From CAYHCE01 sp964355015 (lineage in GTDB: Bacteria > Cyanobacteriota > Cyanobacteriia > PCC-6307 > Cyanobiaceae), in assembly GCA_964355015.1 (NCBI GenBank), contig CAYHCE010000018.1, positions 9,318-73,317 of the forward strand: a stretch of DNA of 64,000 bases. The letters are read 5' to 3'. Numbering within the stretch: position 1 is the stretch's first letter; each line of letters opens with the position of its first letter. Under the pieces are notes generated by a model that did not search any database, was not told the DNA's origin, and worked only from the letters and a program-made list of their open reading frames with translations. Of the stretch, positions 39,815-49,585 are shown piece after piece. Made by a program: the position numbers and the translations under genes.

Positions 39815-42800
39815 TCAGGCGCTGAAGTAGCGGGCCTGGCTGTGCAGGGCCACCAGGGCGGTGGTGCTCTGCTCCGGCTCGAGCTGATCGCTCTCATCCA
39901 TGCGCAGTCCGATGCGCTCGGCGCCCAGCCACTCGATCTGCTGCCGGGAATCGGCCACGTTGGGACAGGCGGGATAGCCGAAGGAATAGCGACTGCCGCG
40001 GTAGCGCTGGGCCAGCACGTCGCGCAACATGGTCGGCTCCTCGGCCCCGAAACCCAGCTCCCGGCGGATCCGGGCGTGGGCCCACTCCGCCAGCGCCTCC
40101 GCCATCTGCACCCCGAGCCCATGGAAGTAGAGGTAGTCGGTATAGCGATCGGCGGCGAACAGCTCGCGGGCGAACGCCGTCGCCGTTTCGCCCATGGTCA
40201 CCGCCTGCATCGGCAGCACATCGGTGGGGCGGCCGCCGTCGAGATCGCGGTAGAAGTCGGCGATGCAGTAGCGGTTGCCCGAGCGTTGGCGCGGCAGCTG
40301 AAAGCGGCCCAGCTCCCTGCCGGAGTCGGCGGGATCGAAGACGACGAGGCTGTTCCCGGCACGGCCGCAGGGGAAGTAGCCATAGGCCACCCGTGGGGAC
40401 AGCAGACGCTCCTCCCGACAGCGCTCGATCCAGCGGAGGAGAACCGGTTCAGCCTTCTGCGCCAGCATCGCCTCGTAGTCTCCGCGGCTCTGCTGCTGGC
40501 TCTTGCGCAGCTGCCACTGCCCGGCGAACAGGGCGTTACGGTCCAGAAATCCGAATATCTCATCCAGGGGAATGTCGGCCTCGAGCAGCACCCGGCTGCC
40601 CAGGAAGGGCGGGCGGATCGCCGGCTCCGCGGGCACCGCCTCGGAGCGATGGTCGCCGGGATCGGCGGCCGGAGCAGCCGACACGGCATCGGGGCCGGCC
40701 TCCTCACCGCCAACGGTCCCGCCATCGCCGGTCGCCGGGCCATCGCCCACCGCCGGGGTCGGCTCCAGACCCAGGCCCTCGGGAGGATCGGCCAGAAAGC
40801 CGCTCACGTCATCCCACTGGCCTGCCTGCTTGGCCGCCACCAGGGCATCCATGAAGCGCAGGTCGGCGAAGGCATCGCGGCCATAGATCACCAGACCCCT
40901 GTACACCTCGCGGCAATCCCTGTGGACGAAACGGGGCGTGAGCGCCGCACCTCCCAGAATCACCGGCACCGAGATTCCCGCCTCGTTGAAGGCCTGCAGA
41001 TTGTCCTTCATGAAGGCGGTGGACTTGACCAGCAGACCGCTCATCGCGATGCAATCGGCCTGGTGGGTACGCTGGGCCTCGATGATGGCTTCGACACTCT
41101 GCTTGATGCCAAGGTTGATCACCTCGTAGCCGTTATTGGTGAGAATGATGTCCACCAGATTCTTGCCGATGTCGTGCACATCGCCCTTCACCGTGGCGAT
41201 CAGGAACTTCGCCTTGGCACTGCTGGCCCCCTCGGTCTTCTCCATGTGAGGTTCGAGGAAAGCCACCGCCGCCTTCATCGTCTCGGCGCTCTGCAGCACG
41301 AAAGGGAGCTGCATCTGGCCGGAGCCGAACCGTTCGCCCACCACCTTCATGCCATCGAGCAGGAAGGTGTTGATGATCTGCAGGGGCGGGTAGGTCCGCA
41401 TCCCCTCCTCCAGCGCCGCCTCCAGCCCGATGCGCTCGCCGTCGATGATGTGCTGCCTGAGACGCTCCTCCACCGGCAGATCGCTCAGGCTGGGGCCTGA
41501 GCTGCGCGCCTCCCGGGCGCTGACTCCCTCGAACAGGGTGGTGAGAACGGTGAGGGGGTCGTAGGTGCAGATGGCGCCGTCAGCGTCGGAGTCGAAGCGA
41601 CGCCGGTCCTGGATCAGGTCGCGGCAGACCTGCTGATGCTCCTCGCTGATCTTCGCCAGCGGCAGGATTTTGACCGGGCTGACGATTGCCGCATCCAGGC
41701 CGGCTTCGCAACACTCGTGCAGAAACACCGAATTGAGCACGATCCGGGCCGCCGGCGAGAGACCGAAGCTGACGTTGCTCACCCCCAGCACCACATGCAC
41801 GCCGGGCAGGTCCTCCCGGATCCGGCGGATGGCCTCGATCGTGGCGGCGGCGTTCCGCCTGTCCTCTTCGATGCCGGTGGAGATCGGCAGCGCCAAGGGA
41901 TCGTAGAAGAGTTCATGGGCGGGGATGCCGAACCCGAGAGCATCGCGGTAGGCCCGCTGGGCAATGGCGAATTTGCGATCGGCTGTGCGGGCCATGCCCT
42001 CCTCGTCGATGGTGCCCACCACCACGCCGGCGCCGTAGCGGCGGGCCAGTTCCAGGACCTGGAAGAAACGCTCGTCGCCGTCCTCGTAGTTGGTGGAATT
42101 GAGGATGCACTTGCCGCCGGCCACCTTCAGGCCGGCCTCCATCTTCTGCCACTCGGTGGAATCGAGCATCAGCGGCAGGTTGACGTTGGTGACCAGACGA
42201 CTGACCAGTTCGTGCATGTCGCTCTCGCCATCGCGACCGACATAGTCGACGTTGACGTCGAGCACATGGGCATTCTCCTTCACCTGGCCGCGGGCCACGG
42301 CCACGAGGCCATCCCAGTCCTCGGCATTGAGCAGGTCGCGCACCTTCTTCGAGCCGCTGGCGTTGAGACGCTCGCCGATGATCAGGAAGGAATTGTCCTG
42401 GTGGTAGGGGGTGACGCCGTAGATCGACGCGGCCGCAGGTTCGCACTGCAGCATCGGCCGGCTGAGCCGCTGATCGGGCAGGCGAACCGGGCGCGGCAGG
42501 GGGTGCAGGCCGGCGGCGACCTCCGCCAGGGCAGCGATGTGGGCCGGCGTGGTGCCACAGCAGCCCCCGATCACCTGCACACCGAGATCCTCGACGAAGT
42601 GCATCAGCTGCATCTTGAACTCGAGCGGCGTCAGCCGGTAGTGGGCCACACCGCCGACGTTCTCCGGCAGCCCGGCATTGGGAATGCAGCTCACCACGAA
42701 GGGGCTGTGCTCGCTGAGGTAGCGGATGTGCTCCTTCATCTGCTCCGGGCCGGTGGCGCAGTTGAGGCCGAGCACATCGATCGGGAACGGCTCCAGGATC

Positions 42801-43480
42801 GACACCACCGCGGCGATGTCCGAGCCCACCAGCATCGTGCCGGTGGCCTCCATCGTCACCGACACCATCAACGGCCGACGTTTCCCCGTGGCGGCGAATG
42901 CCGCCTCGATCCCCTGCAGCGCTGCCTTGATCTGCAGCACGTCCTGGCAGGTCTCGATGATGAACAGGTCCACATCGCCCGCCAGCAGACCCTCCGCCTG
43001 CTCGCAGAAGGAGGCCTTCATCGCATCGAAGTCGATGTGGCCCAGGGTGGGCAGCTTGGTGGTGGGGCCGATCGAGCCGGCCACGAAGCGGGGCTTGTCG
43101 GGGGTGCTGAAGCGGTCCGCCATCTCGCGCGCCAGTTCGGCGGCGCGACGGTTGAGCGCGTAGGCCTGATCCTCGAGGCCGTACTCGGCCAGCACGATCG
43201 AGGCGGCACCGAAGGTGTCGGTCTCGATCACATCGCAGCCCGCCTCCAGGAACTGACGGTGCACCTCCTGCACCACATCCGGCCGGGTGAGGACCAGATG
43301 CTCGTTGCAGCCTTCCAGGACCGGTCCGCCGAAATCATCGGGGCTGAGCCCCATCTGCTGCAGGGAGGTGCCGGTGGCTCCGTCGAAGACCAGCACGGGC
43401 CTTCCGGGGGCATGAAGCCTCTCCAGGAAGCCCACCCGCCGGGTTGCTGCCACCACCGTTCGACTCACCGCTGCCTTCAT
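39815..43480 (-). CDS. metH: Cobalamin-dependent methionine synthase
   Basis: 1221 residues, normal length. It moves the methyl group of methyl-tetrahydrofolate to homocysteine through B12. The homocysteine domain (about 20-330) has zinc ligands in GLNCATGP and GGCCGTTPAHI; the pterin domain (about 350-610) has GERLNASGSKKVRDLL; the B12 domain (about 650-890) has the base-off motif VHDIGKNLVDIIL (DxHxxG); the C-terminal SAM-binding reactivation domain (about 980-1221) has RYSFGYPACPN. A Gly/Ala-rich linker joins the last two. No B12 riboswitch is seen before it. It lies 47 bases after ilvE on the same strand. Confidence 0.97.
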   Translation of the reverse strand: MKAAVSRTVVAATRRVGFLERLHAPGRPVLVFDGATGTSLQQMGLSPDDFGGPVLEGCNEHLVLTRPDVVQEVHRQFLEAGCDVIETDTFGAASIVLAEYGLEDQAYALNRRAAELAREMADRFSTPDKPRFVAGSIGPTTKLPTLGHIDFDAMKASFCEQAEGLLAGDVDLFIIETCQDVLQIKAALQGIEAAFAATGKRRPLMVSVTMEATGTMLVGSDIAAVVSILEPFPIDVLGLNCATGPEQMKEHIRYLSEHSPFVVSCIPNAGLPENVGGVAHYRLTPLEFKMQLMHFVEDLGVQVIGGCCGTTPAHIAALAEVAAGLHPLPRPVRLPDQRLSRPMLQCEPAAASIYGVTPYHQDNSFLIIGERLNASGSKKVRDLLNAEDWDGLVAVARGQVKENAHVLDVNVDYVGRDGESDMHELVSRLVTNVNLPLMLDSTEWQKMEAGLKVAGGKCILNSTNYEDGDERFFQVLELARRYGAGVVVGTIDEEGMARTADRKFAIAQRAYRDALGFGIPAHELFYDPLALPISTGIEEDRRNAAATIEAIRRIREDLPGVHVVLGVSNVSFGLSPAARIVLNSVFLHECCEAGLDAAIVSPVKILPLAKISEEHQQVCRDLIQDRRRFDSDADGAICTYDPLTVLTTLFEGVSAREARSSGPSLSDLPVEERLRQHIIDGERIGLEAALEEGMRTYPPLQIINTFLLDGMKVVGERFGSGQMQLPFVLQSAETMKAAVAFLEPHMEKTEGASSAKAKFLIATVKGDVHDIGKNLVDIILTNNGYEVINLGIKQSVEAIIEAQRTHQADCIAMSGLLVKSTAFMKDNLQAFNEAGISVPVILGGAALTPRFVHRDCREVYRGLVIYGRDAFADLRFMDALVAAKQAGQWDDVSGFLADPPEGLGLEPTPAVGDGPATGDGGTVGGEEAGPDAVSAAPAADPGDHRSEAVPAEPAIRPPFLGSRVLLEADIPLDEIFGFLDRNALFAGQWQLRKSQQQSRGDYEAMLAQKAEPVLLRWIERCREERLLSPRVAYGYFPCGRAGNSLVVFDPADSGRELGRFQLPRQRSGNRYCIADFYRDLDGGRPTDVLPMQAVTMGETATAFARELFAADRYTDYLYFHGLGVQMAEALAEWAHARIRRELGFGAEEPTMLRDVLAQRYRGSRYSFGYPACPNVADSRQQIEWLGAERIGLRMDESDQLEPEQSTTALVALHSQARYFSA

Positions 43481-43527
43481 CGCCTGCCCTTGCCGATCGC
43501 CACTCTAGAAATGGCGGCGGCGGGGAC

Positions 43528-44445
43528 TCAGTCCTGCAGACGGATCCGACTGACCCAGTGCTCATAGGCGGGATCGCGGCCCTCGGTGATGGCGGTGAGC
43601 CGATCGCGCAGCCGCACCATCACGGGGCGATCGGTGGGCAGATCGGTGGTCTCGACCCGGCGCACCGGCGTGACCCGCGCGGCGGTGCCGCTGAGGAACA
43701 CCTCATCGGCCACGAACAGCTCGGTCTTGTCGACGGCCCGCTCCAGCACGGGGATGTCCATCGAGCGGGCCAGTTCCAGGATGCTGGCCCGGGTGATGCC
43801 TTCGAGGATGTCCTGCTCGACCCCGGGAGTGATCAGCACCCCATCCCGCACGATGAACAGATTCATGCCGCTGGCCTCGCTCACCTTGCCGCGGCTGTTG
43901 AGCAGAAGGGCCTCGTCGAAGCCGCTCTTCACCGCCTCCGTCTTGGCCAGGGAACTGGTGATGTAGGCGCCGCTGATCTTGCCCCGCAGCGGCAGCGAGC
44001 GGTCCTCCTGGCGGGTCCAGCTGCTGATGCGGCAGCTGACTCCATCGGGGGAGAGGTAGTCGCCGAGCTCGATGCCGTAGATCAGAAAGTCGGTCTCGAT
44101 GTCGTGCAGTCGTGGCGCGATGCCCAGATCGCTGGTGTAGACGAAGGGCCGCAGATAGATCGGGGTGGTGGGGCGGTTGGCCTGCAGGAACTGCTGGATC
44201 GCCGTCAGGATCGTCTCCTCCTCCAGCTCGGCCAGCAGCAGCCGGGCGCTCTGGCTCAGCCGGCGGGCATGGCGATCGGCGCGGAACAGCAGGATTTCCG
44301 AGGGGTCGGCGGGATTGGGCAGGGCCCGCATACCCCCGAAGGCTCCGGTTCCGTAGTGGAGGGCGTGGGTGGCCACCGACAGGGTGGCTTCGGCGAACGG
44401 AACGCAGCGGCCGCCGAACCAGGCGTAGGGGAGAAACTTTTGCAT
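43528..44445 (-). CDS. ilvE: Branched-chain amino acid aminotransferase
   Basis: 305 residues, PLP class IV. It makes leucine, isoleucine and valine from their keto acids. ALHYGTGAFGGMRAL near residue 30, the PLP Lys in LRGKISGAYITSSLAKTEA near 155, the signature EALLLNSRGKVSEASGMNLFIV near 180-200, and VFLSGTAARVTPVRRV near 255 all match the BCAT group. It is upstream of metH on the same strand and divergent from cobN, with 89 bases between the starts. Confidence 0.95.
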   Translation of the reverse strand: MQKFLPYAWFGGRCVPFAEATLSVATHALHYGTGAFGGMRALPNPADPSEILLFRADRHARRLSQSARLLLAELEEETILTAIQQFLQANRPTTPIYLRPFVYTSDLGIAPRLHDIETDFLIYGIELGDYLSPDGVSCRISSWTRQEDRSLPLRGKISGAYITSSLAKTEAVKSGFDEALLLNSRGKVSEASGMNLFIVRDGVLITPGVEQDILEGITRASILELARSMDIPVLERAVDKTELFVADEVFLSGTAARVTPVRRVETTDLPTDRPVMVRLRDRLTAITEGRDPAYEHWVSRIRLQD

Positions 44446-44534
44446 GCGGAAACGCGTGGAGATGCGGCGGTGCGAACGGCGCCGGGACGTGCGCTCGCCC
44501 CGATCTTCTCACCGTCAGGACCGAGGATGGGTCG

Positions 44535-47500
44535 ATGCATCGGCTCGCGGCAGTCCCCGGCGCCTCCGGCGAAACGGAAGGTCCCCTCCTTGTGGAGCAG
44601 CCAGCGGCGCCGCTGCTGGTGCTCAGCAGTGCCGACACGGATCTGCAGACCCTCGCCGCGCTGCTGACGGCCGAACCCGGACTGGTGGGCTCGCCCGTAC
44701 GCGCTCTGAACCTGGCCGCCCTGCAGCACCCGGCCGTGATCGACCACTATCTGGCCACCAGCCTGGCGCAGACCCGGCTTGTGCTGGTGCGGCTGCTGGG
44801 GGGGCGGGGCCACTGGAGCTACGGACTGGAGCGATTGCGCGCCTGGGCGGACGGCCGGGACCGCCAGCTGATCGTGGTGGCCGGCACGGCCGAGGAGGAA
44901 GCGGCCCTGGCCGACCTGGGCACGGTGGAACCGGCCCTGGCCGTGGGGATCGGCCGCTGCCTGCGGGAGGGGGGCGAAGGGAACCTGCGCCAGGTGTTGC
45001 TGACCCTGCGCGCTCTGCTGGCCGGGGAGCGTCCCCAGCCGCCCAGCCCGGAACCCCTGGCCGACCCCACACCCCACGACTGGCGCGACGAGCCGGGACC
45101 CCGGGTGGGCCTGATTCTGTACCGGGCCCTGCTGCAGGCGGGCGACACCGCCCTGGCGGACGCCACCATGGCCGCCCTGCGGGCCCACGGGCTCTGCCCG
45201 AGGGCCCTGTGGGTCAGCGGCCTGCGCCAGGGGGTGGTCCAGCGCGGCGTGGCCGACCTGCTGGGCCGAGAGCGGGTGCAGGCCGTGCTCTGCACCACCT
45301 CCTTCGCCTCGGTGCAGTTCGAGGAGGCCGGGCTGGGGGCGCCGCTCTGGGAGGCGCTGAACGTGCCCGTGCTGCAGCTCCTCTGCAGCACCCGCAGCAG
45401 GGAGCAGTGGCAGGCGAGCAGCATCGGCCTCGGTCCGCTCGACCTGAGCCTGCAGGTGGCCCTGCCGGAACTGGACGGGCGCATCACGACCCGGGTTGGA
45501 GCCTTCAAGGAGGTGGAAAGCGCCGATCCGCAGCTCACGACTGCCCTGCACCACTACCGGCCCGATCCGGAGCGGCTCGACTGGATAGCCCGACTGGTGG
45601 GGGCCTGGGTGGACCTGCGCCGCACGCCGCCGGCGCAGCGTCGGCTGGCCCTGGTGCTGGCCAACTACCCCACCCGCAACAGCCGGGTGGCCAACGGGGT
45701 CGGGCTCGACACCCCCGCCAGTGCCGCCGCCATGCTCCACTGGCTCGCGGAAGCCGGCTACGACCTGGGCCAGGCTGACGAACCGCGGCGGGATCTGCCC
45801 GGCGATGGCCAGGAGCTGATCCGGCGGCTGCTGAGCGGACGCAGCAACGATCCGGAAAGCGGCCATCGCCCTCCTCTGGCCCATCTGCCCCTGAAGGCCT
45901 ATCAGAGCTGGTACGCCGGCCTGCCCGCCGCAGGACGGGACTTGCTCGAGGCCCGCTGGGGTCCGCCGGCCGTCGATGCCGGCCTGGAGGCCACGGCAGA
46001 CGGCGGACCCGGATTCCCGATCCGGGGACTGCGCTTCGGTTCGGTCCTGGTGCTGATCCAGCCCGAGCGCGGTTATGACCGCGATCCCAGCCTCAGCTAC
46101 CACAGCCCGGATCTGCCCCCCACCCACGCCTACCTGGCCCAGTACCTCTGGCTGCGAACGGTGGCCGCCAGCCAGGTGGTGGTGCACGTGGGCAAGCACG
46201 GCAACCTGGAGTGGCTGCCCGGCAAGGGACTGGGGCTTTCCGAGCGATGCTTTCCGGAATGGGCTCTGGGACCCATGCCCCACCTCTATCCCTTCATCGT
46301 CAACGATCCGGGAGAGGGGTCACAGGCCAAGCGCCGTGCCCAGGCCGTGATCCTCGACCACCTCACACCGCCCCTGGGGAGGGCCGGGCTGCATGGTCCC
46401 CTGCAGGAGCTGGAGGCGCTGCTGGATGAGTACTGGGAGGCGCGCCAGCTGGGCAGCGAACGGATCGGACCGCTGCGCCGGCTGCTGGGCGTGCGGCTCG
46501 AGGCCCTGCAGCTGCCTTCGGGAACCGTCACGGACGCCGCTCCTGACCTGGACAGCCGGCTGGACGCCGCAGATGGTTATCTCTGCGAACTGAAGGAAGC
46601 CCAGATCCGAACCGGCCTGCACACCTTCGGCGCCCTGCCACAGGCAGCTCCCCTGGCGGAGCTGCTGCTCTGCCTGGCCCGACCGCCCCTGGCCGAGGGT
46701 CCCGGGCTGACCCAGGCCCTGGCACGGGACCTGGGGCTGGAACTGGATCCCTGGGCCGATCCGGAGGAGGCCGCTCTCGTGCCGGCGGACCGTCTGCTCC
46801 TCCTGACGGCCTTTGGGCGAGGGGGGACGGGCTCGACGGCCAGGGACGACGCGATGAGCCTGCGACGGGTCGGAGATGGTGTGGCACTGCTGGAGGAGCG
46901 GGCGCTGCGGCTGCTGCAGCCTCTGCTCCTGGATGGTGCCGTGGAACCGGTGTCCCCAGCTGGGTCCGTCGGAACGGCAACGGGGGCTGTCCTGGAACGC
47001 ATCACCACCACGCTGCTGCCCCGGCTGCTGCGCTGCGGCCAGGCCGAGCGGGAAGCGTTTCTGGCTGGTGTGGCCGGAGATCGGATCGCCGCCGGACCCT
47101 CGGGAGCCCCGACCCGCGGGCGGCCCGACCTGCTGCCGACTGGGCGAAACTTCTACAGCGTCGATCTGCGCGGGCTGCCCAGCGAGGCCGCCTGGGACCT
47201 GGGACGCCGCAGCGCCGAGCTCCTGCTGGAGCTCCATCTGCAGGAGGAGGGAGAGCACCTTCGGACCCTGGCCCTGTCGGTGTGGGGCACGGCGACGATG
47301 CGCAACGGCGGCGAGGACATCGCCCAGACCCTGGCCCTGATGGGGGTGCGGCCCGTCTGGGACGGGCCGACCCGGCGTCTGCTGGACCTGGAGGTGATTC
47401 CGCTCGAACTGCTGGGCAGGCCAAGGGTGGACGTGACCCTGCGGATCTCGGGACTGTTCCGCGATGCCTTCCCCCAGTTGGTGGGCTGGATGAACCGGGC

Positions 47501-48296
47501 CACGACGATGGTGGCCGCGCTGAGCGAGGATCAGGCCGACAATCCCCTGGCCGCCACAGCGCGGACGGAGGGGCATTGCGCCCGGATCTACGGTTCCGCG
47601 CCGGGGGCCTACGGCGCCGGCCTGCAGGGCCTGATCGACAGCGGCCAGTGGGAGGAGCGGAGCGACCTTGGCGAGGCGTTCCTGAACTGGAGCGGCTGGC
47701 GCTATGAGGGATCGGGCGAGGCCAAGGCCGATCGCAGCGGGCTGGAGCAGCGACTGCGCCAGGTGCAGGTGGTGCTCCACAACCAGGACAACCGCGAGCA
47801 CGATCTGCTCGATTCCGACGACTACTACCAGTTCCAGGGAGGGCTCAGCGCCGCCACCGAACGGGTTCGGGGCAGCGCGCCGGCTCTCTGGTTCGCAGAC
47901 CACTCCCGCGCGCAGCGACCGCGCCTGCACCGGCTGGAGAAGGAACTGGACAAGGTACTGCGCTCGCGGGTGCTCAACCCCCGCTGGATCGAGGGGATGC
48001 GGGCCCACGGCTACAAGGGCGGCTTCGAGCTGGCCGCCAGCCTCGACTACCTCTTCGCCTATGACGCCAGCACGGGGCGGGTTCCCGACTGGAGCTACGG
48101 CGCCATCTGCGAAAGCTGGCTGCGCCCGGAAACGATGCTGGCCTTCCTGCGTGAGGCCAATCCCTGGGCCCTGCGGGACATGGCCGAGCGACTGCTGGAG
48201 GCGCACCACCGCAGGCTCTGGGAAGGGGCCACGACTGAACAACTCGACCACCTGGGCCGGCTGGTGCTCAGCAGCGAGGCCCTGGTGGAAGGTTGA
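44535..48296 (+). CDS. cobN: Cobaltochelatase CobN subunit
   Basis: 1253 residues from the ATG at 44535, normal length. It is the porphyrinoid-binding large subunit of aerobic cobaltochelatase, related to magnesium chelatase ChlH. Typical segments run in order: VHVGKHGNLEWLPGKGLGLS near 545-565, MRNGGEDIAQTLALMGVRPVW near 920, ISGLFRDAFPQLVGWMNRA near 970, and RIYGSAPGAYGAGLQGLI near 1020. No cobS or cobT lies near; cyanobacteria lack them, so ChlI/ChlD-type AAA+ partners are likely, by inference. ChlH is the close alternative, but the overall pattern fits CobN. The 89-base gap to ilvE holds no riboswitch. Confidence 0.9.
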   Translation: MHRLAAVPGASGETEGPLLVEQPAAPLLVLSSADTDLQTLAALLTAEPGLVGSPVRALNLAALQHPAVIDHYLATSLAQTRLVLVRLLGGRGHWSYGLERLRAWADGRDRQLIVVAGTAEEEAALADLGTVEPALAVGIGRCLREGGEGNLRQVLLTLRALLAGERPQPPSPEPLADPTPHDWRDEPGPRVGLILYRALLQAGDTALADATMAALRAHGLCPRALWVSGLRQGVVQRGVADLLGRERVQAVLCTTSFASVQFEEAGLGAPLWEALNVPVLQLLCSTRSREQWQASSIGLGPLDLSLQVALPELDGRITTRVGAFKEVESADPQLTTALHHYRPDPERLDWIARLVGAWVDLRRTPPAQRRLALVLANYPTRNSRVANGVGLDTPASAAAMLHWLAEAGYDLGQADEPRRDLPGDGQELIRRLLSGRSNDPESGHRPPLAHLPLKAYQSWYAGLPAAGRDLLEARWGPPAVDAGLEATADGGPGFPIRGLRFGSVLVLIQPERGYDRDPSLSYHSPDLPPTHAYLAQYLWLRTVAASQVVVHVGKHGNLEWLPGKGLGLSERCFPEWALGPMPHLYPFIVNDPGEGSQAKRRAQAVILDHLTPPLGRAGLHGPLQELEALLDEYWEARQLGSERIGPLRRLLGVRLEALQLPSGTVTDAAPDLDSRLDAADGYLCELKEAQIRTGLHTFGALPQAAPLAELLLCLARPPLAEGPGLTQALARDLGLELDPWADPEEAALVPADRLLLLTAFGRGGTGSTARDDAMSLRRVGDGVALLEERALRLLQPLLLDGAVEPVSPAGSVGTATGAVLERITTTLLPRLLRCGQAEREAFLAGVAGDRIAAGPSGAPTRGRPDLLPTGRNFYSVDLRGLPSEAAWDLGRRSAELLLELHLQEEGEHLRTLALSVWGTATMRNGGEDIAQTLALMGVRPVWDGPTRRLLDLEVIPLELLGRPRVDVTLRISGLFRDAFPQLVGWMNRATTMVAALSEDQADNPLAATARTEGHCARIYGSAPGAYGAGLQGLIDSGQWEERSDLGEAFLNWSGWRYEGSGEAKADRSGLEQRLRQVQVVLHNQDNREHDLLDSDDYYQFQGGLSAATERVRGSAPALWFADHSRAQRPRLHRLEKELDKVLRSRVLNPRWIEGMRAHGYKGGFELAASLDYLFAYDASTGRVPDWSYGAICESWLRPETMLAFLREANPWALRDMAERLLEAHHRRLWEGATTEQLDHLGRLVLSSEALVEG

Positions 48297-48332
48297 TGGG
48301 GCCCGCGGCTCCGAGGCCCGCCAGGCCCGGGA

Positions 48333-48881
48333 TCAGGAACTGAGATCCTTCGCCATGTCCTTGAACGCATCGATGGCACCGGGCTTGGCCTTCTGCAGGG
48401 AGATCTGAGGCTGGCCCTGGTCAGCGGCATCGCTGGCCTTGCGGGAACCGGCCGGGGCGCCCGGCACGTTGACACCACCCACGGCGGAACCCTTGAGGCG
48501 CTGGCTCAGCTGCGCGGAGCTGATCTTCTCGGCGAAGGTCTTCTTGACGGGCTTGGGCACGCCGCCCGTGAGGCTGGGTGTCGTCACCGGGCCGCCCGTG
48601 CCGGGCAGACCGCTGGAGGCCTTCTCCAGCCGGGCTTCCATCGAGGCCACCTCCTGCACCATCTCCTTGTCGCCCGGGTTGTCGGCATTGCCCGGGAAGG
48701 TATGGCGGATCTTGTTGGAGCGACGCATGAAGGTCACGTCACCCAGGCTGCTGGAGGCATCGGCATCAAGGTAAAAGGCCTTTTCCTCCTTCCCGGTGGC
48801 CGTGGACTCCGCCTTGGCAGGTTTGGAGGAGAAGGCACCGGACGAGGCACGGTTGCCGAGCAGACGATCGAACAGGCCCAT
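48333..48881 (-). CDS. Conserved cyanobacterial protein of unknown function
   Basis: 182 residues from the ATG at 48881. The start is GLFDRLLGNRASSG; a conserved-looking block AFYLDADASSSLGDVTFMRRSNKIRHTFPGN lies around 40-70; then NPGDKEMVQEVASMEARLEKA and a Ser/Gly/Pro-rich tail with KKTFAEKISSAQLSQRLKG. No signal peptide or membrane helix. Homologs with the LGDVxFMRRSNxIRHTFPG block seem widespread in cyanobacteria, but I know no role. It ends the minus-strand run flavin reductase-uvrC-hemJ-PHP, with 29 bases after the PHP gene. Confidence 0.75.
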   Translation of the reverse strand: MGLFDRLLGNRASSGAFSSKPAKAESTATGKEEKAFYLDADASSSLGDVTFMRRSNKIRHTFPGNADNPGDKEMVQEVASMEARLEKASSGLPGTGGPVTTPSLTGGVPKPVKKTFAEKISSAQLSQRLKGSAVGGVNVPGAPAGSRKASDAADQGQPQISLQKAKPGAIDAFKDMAKDLSS

Positions 48882-48910
48882 GGTCAGGAAACGGAAACCT
48901 GATTCCAACC

Positions 48911-49585
48911 CTAGCGGCCGCGGAGTTCCAGCCCATGGGTATCGGTACCGCAACTGCGCAGGAGGCCGAGATCGATCAGCTGGGAAGAGATCGTGTCGCA
49001 GATCAGGGGAGTGGGCTGCCAGTGTCTGCGCTGCTCGTAGTCGTAGAAGGCTTCGGCCCCATCGAAGCCGAGGGCGGCCGCCGCAGCGATGAGCTCCCGG
49101 TGGGGGAGGCGGTAGCGGGCGGGGTGGGCCAGCAGAGCCAGTCCAGCCGCGGCATGGATCGCCTGCCCCACCGCGCCGGCGCGCAGGGCCGGCCCCACCA
49201 CGGCTGAGCCACCCAGATACGGAACCAGGGCCGGATGAGCCGGCTCGAAGCCGAGCGCCAGCACGTGCACCAGGCAGCCCTCCAGCAGGCAGCTGATCTC
49301 CACCCCGCTCCAGAGGGTGGGCACCGCCAGGCCATCGCGCCGACGCTGCTCCAGCCGCTGCCGGATCGGAGCGATCGCCCCGACGCTGTGGTGATCGGTG
49401 ACAGCGAAATGCTCCAGTCCGAGGGCGATCGCCTGATCGGCGAGCGCCTCGGGCTGAAGGCTGCCGTCGCTGCAGAGGGTGTGGCAGTGAAAATTGAGCC
49501 GCTCGGGACAGCTCAGGGGCTCCACCTCCTCCAGCACGGCCCTGAGAGGATGATCCGGCCGGGGATGGCGCAGCTCAGCTGCCAC
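48911..49585 (-). CDS. PHP-domain phosphoesterase-like protein
   Basis: 224 residues from a GTG at 49585. The PHP metal sites are kept: FHCHTLCSDGSLQPE near 33-47 (HxH...D), AVTDHHSVGA near 80-89, and LAHPARYRLPHRELI near 155 and the late CGTDTHG. Such domains are phosphatases or nucleotidases on small phosphoesters, with two or three metal ions. Substrate not shown. Its start overlaps the hemJ end by 11 bases. Confidence 0.88.
   Translation of the reverse strand: MAAELRHPRPDHPLRAVLEEVEPLSCPERLNFHCHTLCSDGSLQPEALADQAIALGLEHFAVTDHHSVGAIAPIRQRLEQRRRDGLAVPTLWSGVEISCLLEGCLVHVLALGFEPAHPALVPYLGGSAVVGPALRAGAVGQAIHAAAGLALLAHPARYRLPHRELIAAAAALGFDGAEAFYDYEQRRHWQPTPLICDTISSQLIDLGLLRSCGTDTHGLELRGR

Noticed and set aside
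44446..44534. Riboswitch before cobN or metH
   Set aside because: The gaps before both genes are too short (89 bases to cobN, 47 before metH) and lack the GGTGCGAATCC and CCAGTCAGAACACC core seen at 7.2 kb.
44256..46283. A 675-codon minus-strand open frame
   Set aside because: It is opposite cobN and ilvE, with Gln/Arg/Gly/His-rich sequence typical of shadows.
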